DNA from: an uncultured Pontibacter sp.
GTDB lineage: Bacteria > Bacteroidota > Bacteroidia > Cytophagales > Hymenobacteraceae
Assembly (NCBI RefSeq): GCF_947492645.1
Contig: NZ_CANLMZ010000005.1
Span: 62,001 to 126,000 of the forward strand
Direction: 5' to 3'
Length of the DNA stretch: 64,000 nucleotides
Shown here piece after piece: positions 1 through 7,824 of this stretch. Both the position numbers and the translations under genes were made by a program. The notes under the pieces are model-generated. The model had not been told where the DNA came from. It ran no database searches and worked only from the letters and a program-made list of their open reading frames with translations. The number at the start of each line of letters is the position of its first letter. The first letter of the stretch is position 1.

Positions 1-8
1 GGTACACC

Positions 9-476
9 ATGAAGCAATCAATCGCGATCATTCTTGTATCAGCCTTTTGCCTGTTTTCTTACAAGGGCCAATCTTATACAGTAGCAGCAACACCTGATAA
101 AAGCACGCCTGCAGTTACCAAAGCTGCTTACACCGGAACCTACCTCGGCACCATCCCCTGCGCCGATTGCCAGGGCATTACCATGGAGCTAACCCTACAG
201 GAAGCACAGAAATCGAAACGTAAAACCTTTGTGCTAAAGCAGCAATATTTAGGTAAACCTGCAAACAAAAATATCCACACTATAACCGGCCAATGGTTTC
301 TGGCAACCGGCAACAAACAAAACCCAAAAGCCAGGATACTGCAGCTTATACCCAGCGGAAAAGATGAACTAATGTACTTTGAGTTGATGAAGGATGGAAG
401 TATAAAGCTGTTGGACAGAACGCAGAGACAGATAAAATCGAGGCACAATTATACGCTTAAAAAGCAGCGGGCCTAG
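9..476 (+). CDS. NlpE-like copper resistance/stress domain protein
   Basis: Small exported protein of the NlpE N-terminal family, which in other bacteria is linked to copper tolerance and surface-stress sensing. Residues 1-27 form a signal peptide with a hydrophobic core. There is no good lipobox, because the only Cys there follows Phe, so it is probably periplasmic rather than lipid-anchored. The family hallmark is the tract TYLGTIPCADCQGITMEL near residues 44-61, with its CxxC pair. The rest matches the short beta-barrel domain, and 155 aa is the length of a single NlpE domain. The ATG lies at the window edge, so any upstream partner is unseen. Family assignment is good; the role in copper response is inferred. 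Confidence 0.8.
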   Translation: MKQSIAIILVSAFCLFSYKGQSYTVAATPDKSTPAVTKAAYTGTYLGTIPCADCQGITMELTLQEAQKSKRKTFVLKQQYLGKPANKNIHTITGQWFLATGNKQNPKARILQLIPSGKDELMYFELMKDGSIKLLDRTQRQIKSRHNYTLKKQRA

Positions 477-562
477 CCAAGTTTGCCAATTTGCTCCGGA
501 TGCTTCTATTAAAAGGCATTTTAACTTAAATTGCGTGCCGAACCTAAGCACAACCTATATAC

Positions 563-1537
563 ATGGCACGTTACCTTACCGGAATTCAGGCTACTGGCAG
601 ACCTCACCTGGGCAACCTGCTGGGCGCAATCATTCCAGCTATAGAACTTTCCAACTCATCTGAGCAGGAGTCTTTATTTTTTATTGCAGACCTGCACTCG
701 CTTACCACCATACGCGATGCCGCCTTGCTAAAAAGCAATACTTACGCTGTGGCAGCTGCCTGGCTAGCCTTCGGTTTCGATACTGACAAGCATATATTCT
801 ACCGCCAGTCGGATGTGCCGATGGTAACGGAGCTAACTTGGTACCTGAGCTGCTACACGCCGTTCCCGATGCTGGCCAATGCCCACTCGTTTAAAGACAA
901 ATCTACGAGAAGAGGCTTATCTGAGGTGAACGCAGGTTTGTTTACATACCCTGTACTGATGGCTGCCGACATTCTGATGTATGATGCCAACATTGTACCT
1001 GTGGGCAAAGACCAGATACAGCACCTGGAAATTACCCGCGACATTGCCAGCTCTTTTAACCATACTTACGGCGAAACATTTGTTTTGCCAGAGGCAAGTA
1101 TAGATGAGACTGTGATGACGGTGCCTGGTATAAACGGCGAGAAAATGAGCAAATCGTACGGCAACATCATTGATATATTTGAAGCAGATAAGCCGCTGCG
1201 CAAAACTATCATGAGCATTGTAACAGACAGCAAAGGCCTGGAAGAGCCCAAAGACCCTGAAAGCGACACGGTGTTTAAACTTTACCGCCTGCTGGCCTCT
1301 GCCGAAGAAGTTGAAACAATGCGCCAGAACTACCTGCTGGGTGGCTACGGTTATGGCCATGCAAAACAAGCACTTTACGAGCTTATACTTAAAAAGTATG
1401 CTAAAGAGCGTGAGCTGTTTAACTACTACATAAACAACCTGCCGGAAATAGATAAAAAGTTGTTGGAAGGCGCTGCGAAAGCAAAATCAATTGCCGGGCC
1501 GGTGCTGGAGCGCGTAAGGCAGAAGCTGGGTTTCTAG
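563..1537 (+). CDS. trpS: Tryptophan--tRNA ligase
   Basis: Class I aminoacyl-tRNA synthetase that charges tRNA-Trp in the cytoplasm. The HIGH-type signature is PHLGN near residues 14-18 and the KMSKS loop is GEKMSKSYGN near residues 191-200. Length 324 aa is normal for bacterial TrpS. The ATG is followed by the typical ARYLTGIQATGRPHLGN start. It stands alone and ends just before a strong hairpin terminator. No Shine-Dalgarno sequence is apparent, as is common in this phylum. Confidence 0.97.
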   Translation: MARYLTGIQATGRPHLGNLLGAIIPAIELSNSSEQESLFFIADLHSLTTIRDAALLKSNTYAVAAAWLAFGFDTDKHIFYRQSDVPMVTELTWYLSCYTPFPMLANAHSFKDKSTRRGLSEVNAGLFTYPVLMAADILMYDANIVPVGKDQIQHLEITRDIASSFNHTYGETFVLPEASIDETVMTVPGINGEKMSKSYGNIIDIFEADKPLRKTIMSIVTDSKGLEEPKDPESDTVFKLYRLLASAEEVETMRQNYLLGGYGYGHAKQALYELILKKYAKERELFNYYINNLPEIDKKLLEGAAKAKSIAGPVLERVRQKLGF

Positions 1538-1551
1538 GTTTCCTCAATTTT

Positions 1552-1597
1552 AAAACACAAAGTGCCTGTTAAAGTATAGCAGGCACTTTGTGTTTTT
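1552..1597 (+). terminator. Rho-independent terminator of trpS
   Basis: Perfect 17-bp inverted repeat (arms 1552-1568 and 1580-1596) with an 11-nt loop and an A-rich/T-rich foot, starting 15 nt after the trpS stop. The loop contains an AAGTATA heptamer. Confidence 0.85.
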
Positions 1598-1667
1598 AAG
1601 GCCTTATACTTGGTTTCATAGTTTGTGAAATGGGCTGTCAGGTAACTGCAGCTAAAACCCCGAAAAT

Positions 1668-1708
1668 AAAAAAAGCACTTGTACTGCGCGTTCTGCAGTT
1701 GCAAGTGC
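1668..1708 (-). terminator. Terminator of the methylglyoxal synthase-like gene
   Basis: Inverted repeat with outer arms GCACTTG (1675-1681) and CAAGTGC (1702-1708) and inner arms ACTGC/GCAGT. Read on the minus strand it is followed by a T-run. It lies 24 nt past the stop of the minus-strand gene at 1733-2104 and could also stop readthrough from trpS. Confidence 0.75.
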
Positions 1709-1732
1709 ATCAAAAAAAGAAGTAAACTACCG

Positions 1733-2104
1733 TTATGCTACGTTCTCTTGTATTAGCAAATCAGCGGAGGCGCGGTTTAAAGCAATAGGAATGTTGTTGA
1801 TCACCGCCGTCCTGATCAGCGTCTGGATATCGTGTTCGTGGCCATGTGGGGTTTCAGCATCGATAAAGAAGATGATCTTATGTACCTCTCCCTGCAAAAT
1901 TTTGGCCGCAAGTATAATATCTCCCCCACTTGGTCCATGTCCGAAAGGCATCACGCCCAAATCCAGCATGTCGTTTATCAATTGTGAGGTGTTTGAGGTA
2001 CCAATTAGTTTGTGGTCCCGCAGGATGTTGTAGTTTACTTTTGCCCAGTTCAGCAAATCGTTTTTCCGGCTGTTATGGGCAATCAAGGCAATCGTTGTAC
2101 TCAT
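1733..2104 (-). CDS. Methylglyoxal synthase-like protein
   Basis: Matches the MGS-like fold, whose classical member converts dihydroxyacetone phosphate to methylglyoxal and phosphate. Visible landmarks are IALIAHNSRK near the start, GPSGGD near residue 60, FFIDAETPHGHEHD near residues 75-88 and IPIALNRASADLL near the C terminus. It is 123 aa, shorter than the roughly 150 aa of E. coli MgsA. In the family motif A-H-D the Asp is replaced by Asn, and the phosphate-binding ATGTTG-type loop reads GTSNTS. The Asp of GGD and the later Asp/His residues are kept. It may be a divergent synthase or an MGS-domain protein with another role. The flanking gene is an acetyltransferase in the same direction. 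Confidence 0.75.
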   Translation of the reverse strand: MSTTIALIAHNSRKNDLLNWAKVNYNILRDHKLIGTSNTSQLINDMLDLGVMPFGHGPSGGDIILAAKILQGEVHKIIFFIDAETPHGHEHDIQTLIRTAVINNIPIALNRASADLLIQENVA

Positions 2105-2215
2105 ATATTTTTGTTTACGCTGCCCCTACCGTAGAGGCAACGGCTAAAGATACTAGAATCTACCTAATATGCAGGCGTGTTTACTATTTGATAACATAAC
2201 GCCCCGCACATGTAC

Positions 2216-2653
2216 TCACCCTGGATATCTCATTTGATAAAGGTCATACCCTTTTGCCCAGTAGTCCTTTTCTACTTTCTCGAGTTCAAACCCAAGCTTT
2301 TCGTAAAACTTGTAAACAAACTGCGATGTGCGCACCATGATTACCTGCACAGCTGTATTTTTCTGTATCTCCTGCAACCGGAAAGACGTTAGCGCCCTGC
2401 CAATGCCTTTTCCCTGGTGCGCTGGATGAACAATATCCCATGAGATGCGGGCCTGGGTGCCTTCCTCCAGGTAGTTAATCCCTCCTGATCCAACAATGAT
2501 GCAGTTCTCCTCCACCACAAAGTAGTGTTCCGCTTCTTTATCCAGGTAGCTCTTAAAATCTTCTTCCTCTTCAGCTGCAAAATAAGCGGGTGTGTTAAGC
2601 CGAAGCAGCGCTATAAGTTGCTCTTTATCGCTGGGTCTGTAAAGCCTGATCAT
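2216..2653 (-). CDS. GNAT family N-acetyltransferase
   Basis: Single-domain acetyl-CoA-dependent acetyltransferase of 145 aa. The coenzyme A loop is seen as HPAHQGKGIGRALTSF near residues 76-91, and the C-terminal FYEKLGFELEKVEKDYW tract is the usual beta-6/7 region of small-molecule GNATs. The substrate cannot be told from sequence. It lies upstream of the methylglyoxal synthase-like gene on the same strand with about 110 nt between them, so co-transcription is possible but not shown. Confidence 0.88.
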   Translation of the reverse strand: MIRLYRPSDKEQLIALLRLNTPAYFAAEEEEDFKSYLDKEAEHYFVVEENCIIVGSGGINYLEEGTQARISWDIVHPAHQGKGIGRALTSFRLQEIQKNTAVQVIMVRTSQFVYKFYEKLGFELEKVEKDYWAKGYDLYQMRYPG

Positions 2654-2963
2654 GATTCATACTTAAAATTCATACTTATTTTAGTGCTTTTAATGCAGGC
2701 TGATGACTTATGATAGGAACCCGCATGGGGCCGAAGCATATCTTATGCACAATATTGGTGGCTGTATTTTTACAATTGATAAAAGATGAAATATATCATA
2801 GCTAAATTAAAACCTGCATGACTAGCAATGGCACCTAACATAGACAACGTGCTGGTGCATGAGGAGCCCGTAGTGGTAGCAAGGGTTACTTATGCATTAG
2901 GTTGGCAAGAGTAATTTTATTTCTTTAAATATGGGGGCTAATATATTGTGAAAATTACTCATT
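2654..2963. other. Intergenic region without a supported gene
   Basis: About 310 bases separate the acetyltransferase start from the stop of the TlpA-like gene. The only plus-strand open frame is a 28-codon ATG frame at 2828-2914, which has no recognisable motif or ribosome binding site. It may be a gene remnant. Two CATACTT hexamer variants lie at the left edge; otherwise the stretch is AT-rich and featureless. Confidence 0.4.
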
Positions 2964-4511
2964 TTACAAAAGACTGTTAATCATCCCTTTCACTTCGCCT
3001 TTTCCAGGAAAGGCGATAAATTTATTGATGAGCACACCTTCCTTATCATATAAAAGATATGCCGGAATAGCCTCGAACTCAAACTGGTTCATGGTGTACT
3101 CCCACTGAGCGTCTGTCAGGTAATAATGTTCACTGCCTATTCCCTTAGTTTTCTCTTCCCACCGCTCCCGAGGTGAGGACGTGTCTGTTAAATACACAAA
3201 AACAACATCCTTATCATGAAATTCACCCTTTGTACTTCTGAATTCATTCATGGCTGTCAGGCAGGGGCCACACCATGTTGCCCAAAGGTCAATTAAAACA
3301 ACCTTGTTCTTGTGTTTAGCTAAAATTGTTTGGATTACTTTGTCGGCCGAAACAGATGAGATGTCAATGACAACAGCAGGCGATTTGAATTTGTCTAATG
3401 CAGCAACCTGCTGGTTTTTCCGAAATAGTATCTTTGCGATTTCTCCGCCTTTCCAATAAGCTGCTATATGTTCTTTTTGCTTTTCGGTTAGCGGTCTTAC
3501 TTCTTCATTCAACTGCCTGGCATAAGCATTGGCTGCTAAAACATCGTAGTATGGGCCATGGTCGAATCCGACCAGATCCGACAAGGTAACTTTCACACTT
3601 GCTAACCAGGAGGGAATATCGCTTTCTGCTATTTCAGGGAGCCCTAATATTTCATTTTGGAGGATTTCTTTTTGAAACTCCGAAAATGAAGAAACATGCA
3701 AATACTGTGGATCATTGAGCTTGAAATCTTTCAGGAAACGATAATAGGTTCGGTCAATTTTTTGTATATCAGGTTTGTTGCTTTTATTATCACTTGTGTT
3801 TCTATAATTCAATATCATCTCAGATTCATAATTAAAGACATGTGTTGTATACCTAGTTAAACGAAGGTCTTTAGACAGAACTTCTTTTAATTCATTTGAC
3901 AGTAATGAATCATTGCTTAAAATCCTTAATCTTTCTGATATACCAGCCTTAAAAAGATTTTGATAATATTCCGTGCTTTTATTATACAAAGGTTCCAATG
4001 ACCTACCTGATCTATATGTTAACATTTTATTCATAACCTCTAAGCCATGGATCATATCATACTGAGTCATAGTAGCAGGCGTAATGTCAATATTTTCCAC
4101 TTCAAAATCCGAATTATAAGTAATATCGAGATTGGTAACACCACCACTTGTCAATTCAATATAAAGGGTCTTGTATGGATTTAAACTTATATTTAAGCCA
4201 ACCAAAGAAACAGCCGTTTCAACATCCACATCAACAGAGAACTCACCTGACTGATCAACGAGCGCTTTATATGAAACAGTCTCTCCCGAAATTGGATGTG
4301 GAATAAACACATTTACATAAATACTGTCCTTGCTTGTGTCGTTCGGACTTGTTATGCTGCCTGTTAATGTAGCTGTACCTGCCACTATATTTGTTGTACC
4401 TGCTTCTATAGCAGTTTTATCCGTTACCCTGCTAACAGGCTGGTTACATGCTATTAATAACAAAAGGCTTAGTATGCCAAGGAGATTTGTTTTCATCATT
4501 TTAGTCAGCAT
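2964..4511 (-). CDS. TlpA-family thioredoxin-like lipoprotein
   Basis: Envelope thiol-disulfide protein of 515 aa. Residues 1-22 are a lipoprotein signal ending LLLLIAC, so the mature protein is lipid-anchored. The first 360 or so residues are a large domain I do not recognise beyond its similarity to N-terminal parts of Bacteroidota TlpA proteins. The C-terminal 140 residues are a thioredoxin fold with the redox motif WATWCGPC near residue 410 and the cis-Pro region EAIPAYLL. ATG codons also occur at 4499 and 4496, so the start may be a few residues later. The gene is AT-rich compared with its neighbours and has no AAGTATA heptamer, which suggests transfer. It likely reduces or isomerises periplasmic disulfides; its partner is unknown. 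Confidence 0.85.
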   Translation of the reverse strand: MLTKMMKTNLLGILSLLLLIACNQPVSRVTDKTAIEAGTTNIVAGTATLTGSITSPNDTSKDSIYVNVFIPHPISGETVSYKALVDQSGEFSVDVDVETAVSLVGLNISLNPYKTLYIELTSGGVTNLDITYNSDFEVENIDITPATMTQYDMIHGLEVMNKMLTYRSGRSLEPLYNKSTEYYQNLFKAGISERLRILSNDSLLSNELKEVLSKDLRLTRYTTHVFNYESEMILNYRNTSDNKSNKPDIQKIDRTYYRFLKDFKLNDPQYLHVSSFSEFQKEILQNEILGLPEIAESDIPSWLASVKVTLSDLVGFDHGPYYDVLAANAYARQLNEEVRPLTEKQKEHIAAYWKGGEIAKILFRKNQQVAALDKFKSPAVVIDISSVSADKVIQTILAKHKNKVVLIDLWATWCGPCLTAMNEFRSTKGEFHDKDVVFVYLTDTSSPRERWEEKTKGIGSEHYYLTDAQWEYTMNQFEFEAIPAYLLYDKEGVLINKFIAFPGKGEVKGMINSLL

Positions 4512-4608
4512 TATTTTGATTTGAACTTGGCAGACCTCCCTCCAAGATTTGCTGGAATGAAATAATTATTTACATGAGGTTTGAACAAGCTGATGGTATA
4601 GCAGTTAT

Positions 4609-4675
4609 GCCCAACGGTTAGTACAGGCTGCTGACGAGGCGTAGCCGAGTGTGGAGCCTGTGCAGGGTTATGTGC
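4609..4675. repeat. attC-like imperfect inverted repeat
   Basis: Inner perfect arms ACAGGCT (4623-4629) and AGCCTGT (4655-4661) are enclosed by GCCCAAC (4609-4615) and GTTATGT (4667-4673). The outer boxes resemble the RYYYAAC and GTTRRRY ends of integron attC sites, with one mismatch in the second. No integrase is in the window. It sits between two lipoprotein genes that lack the local heptamer. It could equally be an ordinary intergenic palindrome. Confidence 0.35.
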
Positions 4676-4748
4676 TTTAGTTTTACTTTTTTAGTTGATT
4701 TACTTTGTTACACCAACATGCCTGCTTTAACCTTTCCATATAGAGTGA

Positions 4749-5585
4749 CTACCTCACATAGAATTCTTTTGTAAAGTAGATATAGACACTCTCCGTTACA
4801 TTTCCTATCTCCTCAGGATTCTCCACTTCCACCTTAAACCTCTTCTTCGCTTCTTCAGCACTTATCTGCTCGACTCTAAAATCCTCCAAACGCCCTCGCA
4901 CCACATGCTTTCCTTTCCTTTTTGGAAGAACGACTAACTCGGCTTTTAATCCGTTACCATTGACTGTATCGGTCGCTGCGGGGTCTATAAGTCTGTACGT
5001 CTCGTCAAAGCCACCGAAGTTCAGTCGTACCTGACTTTTGCTCCCATAGAAGGGAGCATCTAATTTGAAATGCAATCTTAGCTCTTCTCCTAAGGATACG
5101 GTGTCATGTTTACTGGAAACCGTCATATAGTGACTGCTGTCAACTATTATTGCGCCAAGTTCATTGTATTTTATTCTCTGGGTAGCTATGTACCTATCCT
5201 CAAACCTGATGTATTGGTAAGCTGCTTTCTTTTCTCCATTCTCTCTGTACAGGTAACTCCAACCAACTGGTACTCCTTCAGAATAGTAGGTTTCTTCTTT
5301 CAATTTCCCATTCGGGTAGTAAACTTTAAGTATACCTTCTAACACACCATCTCTATAAGCACTTGTTTCTTCAAGATTGCCAAATTCGTCATAGTGAATA
5401 AACTCTCCATGTTCCTTGCCTTCCTTGAATAAACCTCTTGCCTTTACTTTTCCATCAGGATGGTATTCTATTCGCTCAGTCAAGCCTGTTTCGCTATCAT
5501 ATATTTCTTCGAATTCTCTGTTATTGTTGCAGGCGACCAACAGCAACAGAAAAGGCAAAAACCGAAATATCGAAGTTAGATTCAT
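4749..5585 (-). CDS. YwqK/MORN-repeat lipoprotein
   Basis: Exported lipoprotein of 278 aa with a signal ending LLLLVAC at about residue 19, followed by NNN. Residues 40-130 carry repeated MORN-variant units such as YHPDGKVKARGLFKEGKEHG and YYPNGKLKEETYYSEGVPVG, the pattern of proteins annotated as 'YwqK family antitoxin'. The C-terminal half is beta-rich and unassigned. No toxin gene is adjacent, so an antitoxin role is not supported here. It shares strand and low heptamer density with the TlpA-like gene downstream. Confidence 0.8.
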   Translation of the reverse strand: MNLTSIFRFLPFLLLLVACNNNREFEEIYDSETGLTERIEYHPDGKVKARGLFKEGKEHGEFIHYDEFGNLEETSAYRDGVLEGILKVYYPNGKLKEETYYSEGVPVGWSYLYRENGEKKAAYQYIRFEDRYIATQRIKYNELGAIIVDSSHYMTVSSKHDTVSLGEELRLHFKLDAPFYGSKSQVRLNFGGFDETYRLIDPAATDTVNGNGLKAELVVLPKRKGKHVVRGRLEDFRVEQISAEEAKKRFKVEVENPEEIGNVTESVYIYFTKEFYVR

Positions 5586-5762
5586 CTATTATTCTCTATT
5601 ACACATAACTACTGTATAAACGTCATCGTGACGTTTATCTGCACTATATGCGGAGCTGCTAAGGCTATTTTAATTGCCTTATTGGTAGCTAGAGTTAACA
5701 TGCTGCAGATATAAGGCTATATATTTACTTAATACAATATAAGTATAAAATCCTAATATAAA

Positions 5763-5812
5763 AACAAAAAAATTACCGCACCCACCTTGGCATATAGCCT
5801 TGGTAAGTGCGG
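5763..5812 (-). terminator. Terminator of the 5857-6255 gene
   Basis: Read on the minus strand, CCGCAC/GTGCGG outer arms (5807-5812 and 5776-5781) enclose an ACCAAGGC/GCCAAGGT stem, followed by a run of T. It lies about 45 nt past the stop at 5857. Confidence 0.8.
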
Positions 5813-5856
5813 CAAGTATAAAAATAGCCTGTTGGGCTAAAGTATACAGTTAAAGT

Positions 5857-6255
5857 TTACTCAGCTGTCCAGAGTACACGCTCCTGGTCGGAGAGTATAA
5901 GCAGGATGCGAGGTGGGTTTGCCACGAGCACCAGGCGCATTTCAACACCCGGAAAAGAATCAGATTCTACCCAAACACCTTCAGAAACTTCACCGTCCTC
6001 AATCTCTCTGCCATCTAAAGAGCTAGCCAGGTAAGCTGTTGGCAGCAAAATATCAGCGTCCGATTTTATCTTTCCGTGCACATCTTCCAGGGCATCTTCC
6101 AGTATATCGCCAAAGTCTTCGTTAAAGTCGTCCTCTAAATCGTGCAGCTCCTCTTCAATATCATCGTAGCGGGCATCGTTATAATCCAAAGAGTTTAGCT
6201 CTTGCTTTTTAGCCAGGATGGCAACAATGGAGCTGTTTAGGGCTTCTACGTTCAT
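5857..6255 (-). CDS. Conserved hypothetical acidic protein
   Basis: I do not recognise a family. The 132-aa product has no signal peptide or membrane segment. Residues 1-65 are strongly acidic and probably helical, including the tract DDIEEELHDLEDDFNEDFGD, and could form a coiled coil. The C-terminal half looks like a small beta domain ending in RILLILSDQERVLWTAE. It stands alone, with its own terminator downstream, and diverges from hppD. Its composition and the nearby heptamers are like those of core genes, so I judge it a real resident gene. Confidence 0.75.
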   Translation of the reverse strand: MNVEALNSSIVAILAKKQELNSLDYNDARYDDIEEELHDLEDDFNEDFGDILEDALEDVHGKIKSDADILLPTAYLASSLDGREIEDGEVSEGVWVESDSFPGVEMRLVLVANPPRILLILSDQERVLWTAE

Positions 6256-6342
6256 AACATCAAGTATTTTTTACAAAGTTGTATACATGCCACAGCAATT
6301 GCAAGTATTCGGATTGATAATTTGACTTACAGCCTCTCAGCT

Positions 6343-6372
6343 TTTGTTAAAACATTAAAAGATGTATTTTTA
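6343..6372 (+). promoter_or_regulatory. Candidate promoter of hppD
   Basis: TTTG at 6343-6346 is followed after 18 nt by TATTTTTA at 6365-6372, close to the Bacteroidota consensus TTTG / TAnnTTTG. Transcription would start about 30 nt before the hppD ATG. Confidence 0.55.
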
Positions 6373-6406
6373 CGTAATACATTTTATTTAAACTTTACTA
6401 CAAACT

Positions 6407-7531
6407 ATGACTACTGATATAAGCACCGCAGAAAAAACCATAACCGATATTTTGCCCTTAAACGGCACCGACCACATCGAGTTTTATGTAGGTAATGCCA
6501 AGCAGGCGGCCCACTTCTACCAAACTGCGTTTGGTTTTAAGCTGATAGCCTATGCCGGCCCCGAAACCGGCGTCCGCGACCGCGCCTCTTACGTGGTGGT
6601 GCAGGATAAGATCCGCTTTGTACTTACTACCTCCCTCGACCCGAACTCAGACATAGCCAGGCATGTGCACCAGCACGGCGACGGCGTAAAAGTACTGGCC
6701 TTATGGGTTGATGACGCAGAGAAATCATTCAGAGAAACAGTTGCCCGTGGTGCCAGACCAGCCATAGAGCCTAAGACAGTATCCGATGAGTTTGGGGAAG
6801 TTACCACGGCCTCTATCCATACGTATGGCGATACAATCCATACGTTTGTAGAGCGCCGCAACTATTCTGGACCGTTTATGCCAGGCTATGTGGCCCGCAC
6901 ATCAGAACTGCAGGTAGAACCAGTTGGCCTGAAGTATGTAGACCATTGCGTAGGCAACGTAGAGCTTGGGCACATGAACGAGTGGGTTAAGTTCTACGAA
7001 GACGTGATGGGCTTTAAATTACTCCTGACCTTTGATGATAATGACATCAGCACCGAGTATACAGCACTTATGTCTAAGGTAGTGTCTAATGGCAACGGCT
7101 ACATTAAATTCCCGATAAACGAACCAGCCGAGGGCAAAAAGAAATCGCAGATAGACGAGTACCTGGAGTTTTACCGTGGTGCCGGCGTGCAGCACATTGC
7201 CGTAGCCACCCACGATATACTTAAAACGGTAGCAGACCTGCGTAGCCGTGGCGTTGAGTTTTTATACGTACCCGAAACCTACTACGAAGACCTGATTGAG
7301 CGCATCGGCCATATTGATGAAGACATGGAAGACCTCCGCAAGTTAAACATACTCGTAGACCGTGACGATGAGGGCTACCTGCTGCAGATTTTCACAAAAC
7401 CGGTTGAGGACAGACCAACGGTATTTTATGAAATTATACAGCGCAAAGGAGCCAAATCGTTTGGCAAAGGCAACTTTAAGGCTTTGTTCGAAGCCATAGA
7501 GCGCGAGCAGGAATTACGCGGTAACCTTTAA
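6407..7531 (+). CDS. hppD: 4-hydroxyphenylpyruvate dioxygenase
   Basis: Fe(II) dioxygenase that converts 4-hydroxyphenylpyruvate to homogentisate in tyrosine breakdown. Two VOC (glyoxalase-like) domains span about residues 18-155 and 173-335. Likely iron ligands are the His of VDHCVGNV (near 179), the His of QHIAVATHD (near 264) and the Glu of FYEIIQRKG (near 343). The C-terminal signature KSFGKGNFKALFEAIE is typical. Length 374 aa is normal. The gene stands alone; homogentisate dioxygenase is not in the window. The fumarylacetoacetase-family gene about 10 kb downstream need not belong to the pathway. Confidence 0.95.
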   Translation: MTTDISTAEKTITDILPLNGTDHIEFYVGNAKQAAHFYQTAFGFKLIAYAGPETGVRDRASYVVVQDKIRFVLTTSLDPNSDIARHVHQHGDGVKVLALWVDDAEKSFRETVARGARPAIEPKTVSDEFGEVTTASIHTYGDTIHTFVERRNYSGPFMPGYVARTSELQVEPVGLKYVDHCVGNVELGHMNEWVKFYEDVMGFKLLLTFDDNDISTEYTALMSKVVSNGNGYIKFPINEPAEGKKKSQIDEYLEFYRGAGVQHIAVATHDILKTVADLRSRGVEFLYVPETYYEDLIERIGHIDEDMEDLRKLNILVDRDDEGYLLQIFTKPVEDRPTVFYEIIQRKGAKSFGKGNFKALFEAIEREQELRGNL

Positions 7532-7591
7532 GCAAAAACTAAAGTATAGATGCCCGTGAATATTAGGGCACTATGCTTTGATGATAAACCT

Positions 7592-7642
7592 AAAATCACA
7601 CCAGCTCTCAGGCAAACGCAGCATGAGCTGGTGTGATTTTTT
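7592..7642 (+). terminator. Terminator of hppD
   Basis: Perfect 16-bp stem (7592-7607 with 7625-7640), 17-nt loop, then a T-run; about 60 nt after the stop codon. Confidence 0.9.
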
Positions 7643-7824
7643 GTGTGCTTCCTGATATTTAAAACAACTTTCCCTCCAAAGGGAATTCATATACTTTAAA
7701 AGTGCGGGCTGATCGGTTTATACGCTAGCTACCTGGCTTAGCATTATTGTAAACCGGCACAAAGCAAGTATAAACCAACGCAGTTAATTGGATTTTTATA
7801 ATTAAGATACGACATCAGAAACCT

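Noticed and set aside
2828..2914. 28-codon open frame in the gap before the TlpA-like gene
   Set aside because: No ribosome binding site, no recognised motif and no context; chance frames of this size are common.
4749..5585. Antitoxin of a toxin-antitoxin pair (usual label of YwqK proteins)
   Set aside because: The protein is a MORN-type lipoprotein and no toxin gene is adjacent; the label is not supported here.
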